This document shows, one piece after another, positions 1 through 5,988 of a stretch of DNA of 6,052 bases. Every line of letters begins with the position of its first letter. The first letter of the stretch is position 1. The position numbers were made by a program, and so were the translations under genes. The notes beneath the pieces were generated by a model. That model saw nothing but the letters and a program-made list of their open reading frames with translations. It was not told the origin of the DNA and ran no database searches. Location: NCBI GenBank assembly GCA_046317855.1, contig JBKCVM010000106.1, positions 1 to 6,052 on the forward strand, in the 5' to 3' direction. Source of the stretch: CAIOHW01 sp046317855. Its GTDB lineage: Bacteria > Bdellovibrionota > UBA1018.

Positions 1-555
1 AACCAAGTAGTCAATGGAGATGCCTTTTCGCTCTCTGAGCTCTCGGAGCTCAGCACCTGTGCTGATGGGGGCTACTGGAGCGGGCGCGCCTTTGGAGGGG
101 CTCATTTCATGCGGAGGGACACGCGGAGGCCGGGGCGGCACTGACTTTTCTGATGCAGTCGTCCCGGCAAAATCAGTGCTGGGTGGAATGAGCAGATCTT
201 CGGATCCTTCGACTGATCCAGACATAGGGGGGGCGCGATCAATGGAAAAGATTTTTGCCGAAGGGCCTTGAGCCCCTGAGCCTTGCAGCGCAGGTCCAGG
301 AGGTGGATTACGGAAGTGGCTCTGATCGTAGAGTCTTTTACGGTCGGGGTTGGAGAGGACTTGAAAGGCTTCTTCGATCTGACGAAGCATTTGCGCCGCT
401 TCTTCTTCACCCATGATCGAGTAGAGGGCTAGGCTGTCGCGTTGATACGAGGCTTTGGTGCGAAGGTAAGCTGCACGAATTTCTTGAGGTCCGGCATCGG
501 GCCTGACTTCAAGAATTTCGTAAAGACTCTGTGTTTCATTCAAATCGAGTTGCAT
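1..555 (-). CDS. J-like domain plus RodZ-type helix-turn-helix protein, partial (C-terminus beyond window)
   Basis: The reading frame is open for 185 codons from the ATG at 555 to the window edge. Residues about 9-79 resemble a DnaJ J domain: SLYEILEV opens helix I, EIRAAYLRTK is helix II, and EEAFQVLSNPDRKRLYDQ gives helices III/IV. The HPD loop that stimulates Hsp70 is not intact: residues 38-40 read QRD, followed by SLALYS. I recall related deltaproteobacterial proteins with a similar D-S-x-A-L-Y-S loop, so this may be a family trait. Residues about 80-165 form a Pro/Ser/Ala/Gly-rich linker. From residue 167, GAELRELRERKGISIDYLV matches the start of a RodZ-like Xre-family HTH; the rest lies outside the window, so any membrane segment cannot be judged. 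The gene starts 11 bp after the ATPase stop codon with only a weak GAG ribosome site overlapping that stop, suggesting co-transcription and perhaps coupled translation. A likely role is regulator or scaffold for the neighbouring ATPase; this is inference. Confidence 0.85.
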   Translation of the reverse strand, partial: MQLDLNETQSLYEILEVRPDAGPQEIRAAYLRTKASYQRDSLALYSIMGEEEAAQMLRQIEEAFQVLSNPDRKRLYDQSHFRNPPPGPALQGSGAQGPSAKIFSIDRAPPMSGSVEGSEDLLIPPSTDFAGTTASEKSVPPRPPRVPPHEMSPSKGAPAPVAPISTGAELRELRERKGISIDYLV

Positions 556-566
556 GTGAAACGATC

Positions 567-1538
567 TCAAGTCTGTTTCTTAAATAAGTTCTGGGTGATT
601 CGGTCAATTGAGGCCACCAGGCGAGAATTTGGAAATTCGACTAAAAAAGGACGTTTGCGGCGCACGGATTGCCAAACAGAAGTGTCATAGTCCAGGTAGC
701 CCAAGTACTCGAGGTCAATTCCAAAATACCGCTTACAGACGCTCTTAATCGAATGGCCGACATCGATATCCGTCTGCGTGCGAACTTGATTGAGAATCAG
801 GCGCGGCTGAATGCGGGCGATCTGTTCTTTCATTCGAATTGCGGCCTCCGGGCTCACTGCATTGACCTCACGGTAAAGATCGCTCGGCGTCTTGATGCCC
901 AGGCTGTTTTTCCCTTCCATCGCAGCGTCGATCAGGTGGCCCACTTGGGCCAATGCAGGGGCGCTTCTTAATTTCCGGTAAAAAGCACTCTTGATAAATC
1001 GGTAGGCATTTTCAATCGAAGTGGGCTCGGGAAGTACGGTCACGATTCCGATGTCAGCGGCTAAAAAGAAATCGATCGTATGCGAGCTGGTTCCGGCGCC
1101 AAGGTCATAGATCACATAGTCTGCGTCGATTTTTCGAAAAGCCTCGAACAAGCGCACTTTATGCTCAGGTTTGAGGTGCATGATGCTGATCGAGTCTTGA
1201 GCGCCGCTGATCACCGAAAGGTTAGGAATCCCGGTGGGGATCATGCAGTCATCGATCCGAGCCACGCGATTGGCTAAAAAGTCGCTCAGCGAAAGTTGTG
1301 GCAGGTCCACTCCGAGGGTCGTGTGCAGGTTTGCGCCGCCGAGGTCCATATCCACTGCCACGACTTTTTGATGAAGGCGTGACAGTGAAATCGCGAGACT
1401 CGAAGAGATCAGGCTCTTTCCGACGCCGCCTTTTCCGCCGCCGATCGCCCAAATCTGTTTCACCCGCCCTGTAGCAGGAACAGAGGCCGACTGAAGGGGG
1501 TCGAGAGACCATTCCGGATTAATGAGGGTTTCAGCCAT
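567..1538 (-). CDS. MinD/ParA-family P-loop ATPase (FlhG-like), with mid-domain insertion
   Basis: This 323-residue protein is a deviant-Walker ATPase of the SIMIBI class. KGGVGKS at 36-42 is the Walker A motif with the signature lysine K36; VAVDMDLGGANLHTTLG at 60-76 is the switch I region with D63 and D65; YDLGAG at 144-149 is the Walker B/switch II region, in the form seen in FlhG/FleN-type proteins. Such proteins dimerise on ATP and place or count cellular structures. Residues about 186-244 form a charged insertion before RLILNQVRTQTDIDVG, longer than in MinD or FlhG; I recall the same extended arrangement, with the YLGYLDYD and SVRRKRPFLVE segments, in deltaproteobacterial 'P-loop NTPase' genes next to J/HTH proteins. 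The N-terminal 25 residues lack an obvious FlhG DQAxxLR activation helix. An AAGGTG ribosome site (1546-1551) lies 7 nt before the ATG, fixing the start. It is the first gene of a two-gene operon. The ATPase assignment is firm; the partner and cargo are unknown. Confidence 0.93.
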   Translation of the reverse strand: MAETLINPEWSLDPLQSASVPATGRVKQIWAIGGGKGGVGKSLISSSLAISLSRLHQKVVAVDMDLGGANLHTTLGVDLPQLSLSDFLANRVARIDDCMIPTGIPNLSVISGAQDSISIMHLKPEHKVRLFEAFRKIDADYVIYDLGAGTSSHTIDFFLAADIGIVTVLPEPTSIENAYRFIKSAFYRKLRSAPALAQVGHLIDAAMEGKNSLGIKTPSDLYREVNAVSPEAAIRMKEQIARIQPRLILNQVRTQTDIDVGHSIKSVCKRYFGIDLEYLGYLDYDTSVWQSVRRKRPFLVEFPNSRLVASIDRITQNLFKKQT

Positions 1539-1571
1539 AGAGCATCACCTTCAGAATAGTTTGACTCCAAG

Positions 1572-1652
1572 GCTCAAGGTTTCAATGAGCAAGATTTGCC
1601 GGGCAGTAACGCATCGCGTTACCTAAAAGGTTGCTCAAAGCATCATTTGAGC
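1572..1652. promoter_or_regulatory. Divergent intergenic control region with three inverted repeats
   Basis: The 149 bp between the divergent ATPase and lipid-kinase genes contain three dyads. GCTCA (1572-1576) pairs with TGAGC (1586-1590). GTAACGC (1606-1612) and GCGTTAC (1616-1622) form a perfect 7-bp dyad around ATC. GCTCAAA (1633-1639) and TTTGAGC (1646-1652) form another perfect 7-bp dyad. The outer two share GCTCA/TGAGC edges, span 19 and 20 bp, and start 61 bp apart on either side of the central one, which looks like a symmetric operator arrangement. None has a following T-run, so they are poor terminators. For the rightward gene a weak promoter can be drawn (TTGCTC 1631-1636, 17 bp, TATGAA 1654-1659) that overlaps the third dyad. 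I could not pick a convincing promoter for the leftward operon. The operator role is inference. Confidence 0.4.
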
Positions 1653-1672
1653 TTATGAAGAGAGGGTGGCCT

Positions 1673-1680
1673 GGGGGAGG
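1673..1680 (+). promoter_or_regulatory. Strong Shine-Dalgarno of the SEC59/DGK1-type kinase gene
   Basis: GGGGGAGG lies 7 nt before the ATG at 1688. It is the best ribosome site in the window and decides the start of the membrane kinase gene in favour of this ATG over the internal Met20. Confidence 0.75.
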
Positions 1681-1687
1681 TTAACCG

Positions 1688-2383
1688 ATGGCGTTGAGTC
1701 GAGAACAGCAAAGCAGCCAGTGGTCGGGGCTTTCACGGTTACACATGCGGCAGGACTTACACCTGGCCAGAAAGCTCTGGCATTGTTTGACTGGCCTGCT
1801 CGGAGTAGCCGTTTTTCTCTCTGGATTATCGCGGCTTTCAGCCACTCTGATTTTGGGATCTCTCTTAGGAGTTAACCTCTTAGTGGAGACCATTCGGTTA
1901 AGAGTCCCTGCTTTTAATGAGGCTTTTGTTCGGTTCTGGGGCCCGATTATCAGAAGCTGTGAAATCAATCGTCTGAGCGGCACTCCGTATTACTTGGGGG
2001 CTGCTGTCGTTGCTGTAGGGCTCTTTCCTAAGCCCATTGCAGCGCTCAGCCTGCTTTTTTTGGCCTGCGGCGATCCAATGGCAAGCCTAGTTGGCATTCT
2101 GTACGGAAATCGTTGGGGCCAGAAGCTCCCCCCCCTGCCTGGCGGTAAATCGTGGATCGGGACTGCTGCGGGGGTTCTGACTTGCGCCGCAGTGAGCCTT
2201 ATTTTTTGGCTGACGATGCCCGGTGTCAGCACCTGGCAGCTTGCGGCCCTCGTGGTGCTTGGAGGATTGGCTGGCGGCCTTGCAGAGCTTTCTCCCTGGC
2301 CGATCGACGATAACTTCACGATTCCGGTGCTCTCGGGCCTCATTCTTTGGCTGGGATGCATTGCCCTCGGGGTTGCTGTCTAA
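1688..2383 (+). CDS. SEC59/DGK1/VTE5-family membrane lipid kinase (CTP-type polyprenol or diacylglycerol kinase-like)
   Basis: This 231-residue, strongly hydrophobic protein has about six or seven membrane spans (roughly 33-50, 52-71, 100-125, 157-176, 182-199, 211-230). The pattern is that of the dolichol/phytol/diacylglycerol kinase family, often auto-named phosphatidate cytidylyltransferase: RKLWH at 28-32, ETIR at 67-70, PAFN at 74-77, RSCE at 89-92, GDPMASLVG at 128-136 (the core nucleotide-binding signature), YG at 139-140, KSWIGT at 154-159, E200, and DDNFTIP at 207-213. Characterised eukaryotic and plant members transfer phosphate, usually from CTP, to a lipid alcohol at the membrane. 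The substrate here cannot be read from sequence; undecaprenol, diacylglycerol or an isoprenoid alcohol are all possible. It is shorter than yeast Sec59 but close to DGK1-core size. The start is supported by the strong ribosome site. It diverges from the ATPase operon, and the next gene follows after 114 bp, so it may be monocistronic. A C8 run at 2128-2135 lies within the Pro149-150 region. Confidence 0.85.
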   Translation: MALSREQQSSQWSGLSRLHMRQDLHLARKLWHCLTGLLGVAVFLSGLSRLSATLILGSLLGVNLLVETIRLRVPAFNEAFVRFWGPIIRSCEINRLSGTPYYLGAAVVAVGLFPKPIAALSLLFLACGDPMASLVGILYGNRWGQKLPPLPGGKSWIGTAAGVLTCAAVSLIFWLTMPGVSTWQLAALVVLGGLAGGLAELSPWPIDDNFTIPVLSGLILWLGCIALGVAV

Positions 2384-2439
2384 GCTGATTAGCTGAGGCA
2401 GTGTCGAACTTTTAGACAGAGGTCTGAAAAACATTCACT

Positions 2440-2477
2440 CTGGCTGACCGGCTCCCTGTTTTAAGCCAGTTAGGGAG
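2440..2477 (+). promoter_or_regulatory. Interleaved stems in the leader of the exported-protein gene (possible H-type pseudoknot)
   Basis: Two perfect 6-bp complementarities interlock: CTGGCT (2440-2445) with AGCCAG (2464-2469), and CTCCCT (2452-2457) with AGGGAG (2472-2477). The order 5'arm1, 5'arm2, 3'arm1, 3'arm2 is the topology of an H-type pseudoknot, with loops of 6, 6 and 2 nt. The second stem can gain a G-U pair at each end. It ends 20 nt before the GTG at 2498. It may be a translational control element, a composite operator at the DNA level, or chance; no known riboswitch family is recognised. Confidence 0.3.
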
Positions 2478-2497
2478 TGTGGTGCGGGGCTTGCTGA

Positions 2498-3487
2498 GTG
2501 GTGCTCGGAATGTTGCGTCTCAAGCTACAAAAGAGGGTTCTGGGCGCGCTTACTCTGGGCGCGGCTTGGGCGCTTTTAGTCGGGGTCCGGTCGGATCCAT
2601 CGGCCTCCGATACCATGGGTGAGCGGGTGGTTGCTTCACTGAGGGTCTCCCATCGGTTTCAAAGGAGATGGGATCGGCCTCGGGACATTAGGCCCCAATG
2701 GATGCGTGACTCAGGCTTTGCGGGGCATAAGGTTCAGGAGAACTCCTCAATCATTTTTCACCCACGGGCAGGTTTGGAGCTCGCTCGTCAAAACGAGGTT
2801 TTTGGGATTTCAGTTCTCAAAGAATCTTTAAGAGCGGCTCCAGGTTCAAGTCAGGGTCAGTTTCAAAATGAAGTCCGTGAGCGCTATGAGAGGTTGCAGC
2901 AGGAGCAAGAAACTCGTGAAGCGCAGGGGCTTTTGGGGCAGCAGCATCAGCAAGAATGGTTTAGTCAGAATCAGGCGCTGGGTCGAACCTTCTTGCGCAG
3001 TTTGCTCAACATGCAGATCCAAGACTCTTTACGTAGGGCTGAGAGAGGCTCACCCGAGATTGCCGCTGTAGTGAAAGTACAACAAAAGATTGATCGCGTG
3101 ATCATGAGTGGCATCACGGTTCAAACACAGTCTGGATTTCGATTTGGGTCTCGAGCGGATCTCCCTCGGCAGACCGGTCGAGTTTGGATGAGCTCTCCGC
3201 TGCTCCACGGTTCAGTGGATTTTAGAGTGGGCGGGGACACTGGGCTTGCTGAGCCGGGAGCGGGGCGGTCAGGAGCTTCTCCAGAAGCCCTTCAGGTCAC
3301 TGTGGGCCGGGAGCTTCCGTGGGAAATCCAAAGCGGAGTGATCTACGGTGGGACTTCTCAGACGGTCACGACGCAGCTGAGTCGCCCCATTTCTCCGCAT
3401 TTGACCTGCTCAGTTGAAAACCGCGAGGGCATCCGGGACTCGAGTTCTGAACAGACCGCTCGCATCAACTATCAACTGAGATTCTGA
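2498..3487 (+). CDS. Unrecognised exported protein: signal/anchor, helical coiled-coil-like region, C-terminal beta-barrel-like domain
   Basis: I do not recognise this 329-residue protein. A TGA at 2495-2497 directly precedes the GTG at 2498; an ATG at 2510 (residue 5) is the alternative start, and neither has a good Shine-Dalgarno. Residues 6-13 are basic (LRLKLQKR) and 14-30 hydrophobic, as in a Sec signal peptide; PSAS before D38 is a possible cleavage site, though an uncleaved anchor cannot be excluded. Residues about 124-203 are rich in Gln, Glu and Arg and predicted helical, coiled-coil-like. Residues 205-329 alternate polar and hydrophobic residues in about eight strand-like segments (206-217, 227-233, 236-245, 264-273, 275-284, 288-298, 301-309, 320-329), and the last, ARINYQLRF, ends in Phe like an outer-membrane beta-signal. 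The likely location is therefore the outer membrane with a periplasmic helical part; this is inference. It converges on mutS2 with an 11-bp gap. Codon phase is clean, with no frameshift seen. Confidence 0.75.
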   Translation: MVLGMLRLKLQKRVLGALTLGAAWALLVGVRSDPSASDTMGERVVASLRVSHRFQRRWDRPRDIRPQWMRDSGFAGHKVQENSSIIFHPRAGLELARQNEVFGISVLKESLRAAPGSSQGQFQNEVRERYERLQQEQETREAQGLLGQQHQQEWFSQNQALGRTFLRSLLNMQIQDSLRRAERGSPEIAAVVKVQQKIDRVIMSGITVQTQSGFRFGSRADLPRQTGRVWMSSPLLHGSVDFRVGGDTGLAEPGAGRSGASPEALQVTVGRELPWEIQSGVIYGGTSQTVTTQLSRPISPHLTCSVENREGIRDSSSEQTARINYQLRF

Positions 3488-3498
3488 GCAGATTCTGA

Positions 3499-5940
3499 TC
3501 AAATTCGAAGGTCCACGACGGTTGCGCCAGTGCCACCCATTCCGGGTCCACCGTCCCGGTAATCGGTAATGAACGGGAGCTCCGAGAGCAGCTTGCGGAT
3601 TCCCTCTCTGAGAGCGCCCGTGCCTAACCCATGGACTAAGGTCACCTGAGTGTATCGACCCGAAGTGAATACTTTTTCGAGGTAGCGCTCAGCACGTAAA
3701 ATAGCTTCATCCAAGCGCAGCCCACGAAGGTCTAGGCGCGGACTTGACTCTCCGTCAGAGCCGTCCGAATGGGACTCCCACTTGACGGTCACCTTTTGCG
3801 GCCTCGGCTGCGAGCTCACGGGCAGTCCGGTCAGTTCAAACTCAGAGGGCTTGAGGGTGACTTGGAGCGTGCCCATGGCAACTCGGACCATTCCACCTGA
3901 AAGCACTTCGAGCACTTTTCCCGTTGTTTTCCATTTCGAAACTCGGACGGTGGCGCCAGGTTGTAGGGTCACCTGCGGTTGGGGACGGACCGGCCTGAGC
4001 TCTGCACCGGATTTCTTGAGTTCGGCCCCAAACGATTCTTTGATCTCTTGGGTAATTCGTTCGGCGCTCTGTTCGACCTCACGCACGAGCTCATTTCGTG
4101 AAGTTTCGATTCGTTTTCGAGAGGGCTCTTGCTCGAGTGCTTGCAGCCGGGTGCGTACTGTTTCTTGCGTCTGCTCGAGTATTTGACGGATTTTCTGGCG
4201 CGTGACCTGTCGAAGTTCGTCTTGAAGGGTGCTGAGCTGCTCAGAGAGGCGCAAAGATTTTTGCTCGATTTCGGCAAGTTTTTCTTCGGCGTGTTGTCGG
4301 GCAAGTCGGGCGTCCCGTACCTGGCGCTCGAGTTCCCCGACCCAGTTCTCCCACTCGCGGTGCTGGGTCGATAAGTATCCCTTGGCCCGCTCGAGCACCC
4401 CAGCAGGGATTCCAAGTCGTTCTGCGGTCTCAATTGCGCGCGATCGACCCGGAACTCCGAGCTCCAAGCGGTAAGTGGGCGTTTGGGCTGCCTCATCAAA
4501 GGCCATGGCCGCCGTGAGGATTCGGGAGTCTTTCTGTCCCAGTGATTTGAGAACTGGATCGTGGGTTGTGGTGACGAGCCATGCGCCGCGCTCAAGTAGG
4601 GTCTCGAGCAGGGCCCGGCTCAGAGCCGCACCCTCTTCTGGATCGGTAGCAGAATTGAGTTCATCGAGCAGCACCAGGGTGCTTGGGCCAGCCTGCGCCA
4701 GGATGTTTTGAAATGCCCGCAGATGGCTTGAAAAGCTCGATAGATGGCTTTCGATGGATTGGCTGTCGCCGAGATCCGCAACCACTTGGGTAAAAAACGG
4801 CACTCTTCCGGGTTGGTCCTGCGGAAAGAAAAAACCAGTCCTCGCAAAAAGAGCAGCAAGTCCAAGCGTCTTGAGAAGAACGGTCTTTCCGCCCGTATTT
4901 GGGCCAGTGATCAGCAACGCACGCTTCGATGATTCAAGATAGATTGAATTTCGCTGGATCTGCTCGAGCGGGAGCGTCCACCACAAAAGCGGGTGCGCCG
5001 TGCCCTGCAAGTCAAATGAATCCCCGCCGCACTCCAGCGGGAGGCCTTCGTAATGGCGGGCCACTGCGGCCCGGGCGTGCACCGCATCCCAGTAGATGAG
5101 GTGTTCAGAGGCTCGAGTCCATTCAGGGGCCTGCGGCGCAAGGTCTCGCGTGAGCTCAGTCAGGATTCGATGAGCCTCCTGAATCCAGTCGTTTTGCCGC
5201 TCTCGCAGTCTGTTATTCAATTCAGTGATTTGGCGCGGCTCGATGAACACGGTCTGGCGGCTTGCCGAGGCCTCATGAAGGAGGCCCGGAACCTCATGTT
5301 GCGCCGAGAGCTTGACCGGAAGTACGAACCTTCCGTCGCGAACGTCTGAGAACTGATCCTGAAGAACGCCTTTCTGATGATAATCTCGGGCAAGCAAGTC
5401 CATGCGGTTCGAGATCTCGCGCTTGAGGCCTCGCAATTCTGCCCCGATGCGCGCAAGTTCAGGACTGGCGTTTTCTGAGAGCTCGCCTTCGGGAGTGAGG
5501 ATTTGATCCAATCGATGGAGGGCTGGATCCACATCCGGAAGAGAACTCGTCATGGAGCGAAAGATCGAAAGCGTCAGCGGATCAGGGGGGAGAACGGCTT
5601 GCCGAAAGGCTTGGATAGCCCCAAGCCAGCGCCTGATTTGCGACCATTCTGGGGCGTCGAGTAGAGCACGCTTGCCGAGTCTCTCCAAAAGAGTGGCCGG
5701 CGACTCAAGGTCGTGTAGAGAACCCCAAAGTTCGTTCTTGGTCAAAAGTTGGGAAGCTTCGATCGTTTCTTGCTGGCGCAGTGCCGCGGACTCGATCGAC
5801 GGAGCCCAAGCTGATCCATCAGCGAGATCCAAGATTTTTTGGCGGCCCGGAAAACTCAAAGCAAGCTGAGAGGCCCGGTCCAAGAAAGAGAGCCACTCGA
5901 TTGCTTTTGGCGATTGCAAGCCTACTTCGTGATTTTCCAC
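3499..5940 (-). CDS. mutS2: MutS2 family ATPase/endonuclease with C-terminal Smr domain
   Basis: This 813-residue protein has full MutS2 architecture at about the family's usual length (near 780-800). The N-terminal part, to about residue 330, is the core/lever and clamp region, without the MutS mismatch-recognition domain. The ABC-type ATPase follows: Walker A GPNTGGKT at 346-353, signature region ADLGDSQSIESHLSSFSSH from 388, Walker B LLDE ending at D426/E427 with DELNSATDP, and H-loop H460 in TTTHDP. Residues about 527-640 are a long charged coiled coil; about 660-710 form a small beta domain of KOW-like appearance. The Smr nuclease domain (about 735-813) carries LDLRG (D737) and HGLGTG (770-775). 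Family members act against recombination at branched DNA, and Bacillus MutS2 has been linked to splitting collided ribosomes; which applies here is unknown. The start is GTG at 5940, with an in-frame TGA 6 nt upstream at 5947-5949 and no Shine-Dalgarno, so this is the first possible start, though a poor one for leadered initiation. Confidence 0.96.
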   Translation of the reverse strand: MENHEVGLQSPKAIEWLSFLDRASQLALSFPGRQKILDLADGSAWAPSIESAALRQQETIEASQLLTKNELWGSLHDLESPATLLERLGKRALLDAPEWSQIRRWLGAIQAFRQAVLPPDPLTLSIFRSMTSSLPDVDPALHRLDQILTPEGELSENASPELARIGAELRGLKREISNRMDLLARDYHQKGVLQDQFSDVRDGRFVLPVKLSAQHEVPGLLHEASASRQTVFIEPRQITELNNRLRERQNDWIQEAHRILTELTRDLAPQAPEWTRASEHLIYWDAVHARAAVARHYEGLPLECGGDSFDLQGTAHPLLWWTLPLEQIQRNSIYLESSKRALLITGPNTGGKTVLLKTLGLAALFARTGFFFPQDQPGRVPFFTQVVADLGDSQSIESHLSSFSSHLRAFQNILAQAGPSTLVLLDELNSATDPEEGAALSRALLETLLERGAWLVTTTHDPVLKSLGQKDSRILTAAMAFDEAAQTPTYRLELGVPGRSRAIETAERLGIPAGVLERAKGYLSTQHREWENWVGELERQVRDARLARQHAEEKLAEIEQKSLRLSEQLSTLQDELRQVTRQKIRQILEQTQETVRTRLQALEQEPSRKRIETSRNELVREVEQSAERITQEIKESFGAELKKSGAELRPVRPQPQVTLQPGATVRVSKWKTTGKVLEVLSGGMVRVAMGTLQVTLKPSEFELTGLPVSSQPRPQKVTVKWESHSDGSDGESSPRLDLRGLRLDEAILRAERYLEKVFTSGRYTQVTLVHGLGTGALREGIRKLLSELPFITDYRDGGPGMGGTGATVVDLRI

Positions 5941-5948
5941 CTGGGTTC

Positions 5949-5987
5949 AACTTAGTTTTGCGTACGGTGCTTGGCAAGGCTTGGCAA
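5949..5987 (-). promoter_or_regulatory. Candidate mutS2 promoter(s), giving a near-leaderless transcript
   Basis: Read on the minus strand, TTGCCA (5977-5972), 17 bp, TAAGTT (5954-5949) forms a sigma70-like promoter with a good -35 (five of six) and a mediocre -10 (three of six). The start of transcription would fall near 5942, about 2 nt before the GTG, which fits the missing ribosome site. A second copy, TTGCCA (5987-5982), 17 bp, TACGCA (5964-5959), has a worse -10. The call rests on spacing and the -35 only. Confidence 0.35.
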
Positions 5988-5988
5988 G
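5969..5988. repeat. Perfect tandem duplication of a 10-bp unit (GCTTGGCAAG x2) upstream of mutS2
   Basis: GCTTGGCAAG occurs at 5969-5978 and again at 5979-5988 without a mismatch or spacer. Each unit holds CTTG-G-CAAG, an odd-centred dyad of 4-bp arms, and one unit per DNA turn would place two binding sites on the same helical face. Both copies supply a TTGCCA -35-like element on the minus strand. It may be an operator or a recent replication-slippage duplication. Confidence 0.6.

Noticed and set aside
35..53. Perfect 8-bp inverted repeat CTGAGCTC-TCG-GAGCTCAG
   Set aside because: It lies inside the HTH coding region and follows from the repeated Glu-Leu-Arg codons of ELRELRE, so coding explains it.
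51..64. Inverted repeat CAGCAC-CT-GTGCTG
   Set aside because: Short, within the Pro-rich linker/HTH coding sequence, with no regulatory context.
102..410. 102-codon minus-strand frame starting MKKKRRK
   Set aside because: It overlaps the J/HTH gene in another frame; the J-domain and HTH motifs support the other reading.
568..570. In-frame TTG upstream of the J/HTH ATG as an alternative start
   Set aside because: It overlaps the ATPase stop codon, has no ribosome site, and the ATG at 555 already precedes the J domain by a normal distance.
2128..2135. C8 homopolymer in the lipid kinase gene as a phase-variation switch
   Set aside because: The frame is intact, the tract is short and no other variable tracts are seen; ordinary Pro codons explain it.
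2410..2429. Hairpin TTTTAGAC-AGAG-GTCTGAAA after the lipid kinase gene as a terminator
   Set aside because: The GC core is only 4 bp and no T-run follows on the plus strand; it is too weak to call.
3969..4595. 208-codon open frame on the same strand inside mutS2
   Set aside because: It is an out-of-frame reading of the well-supported mutS2 gene, with basic, low-quality composition and no motif.
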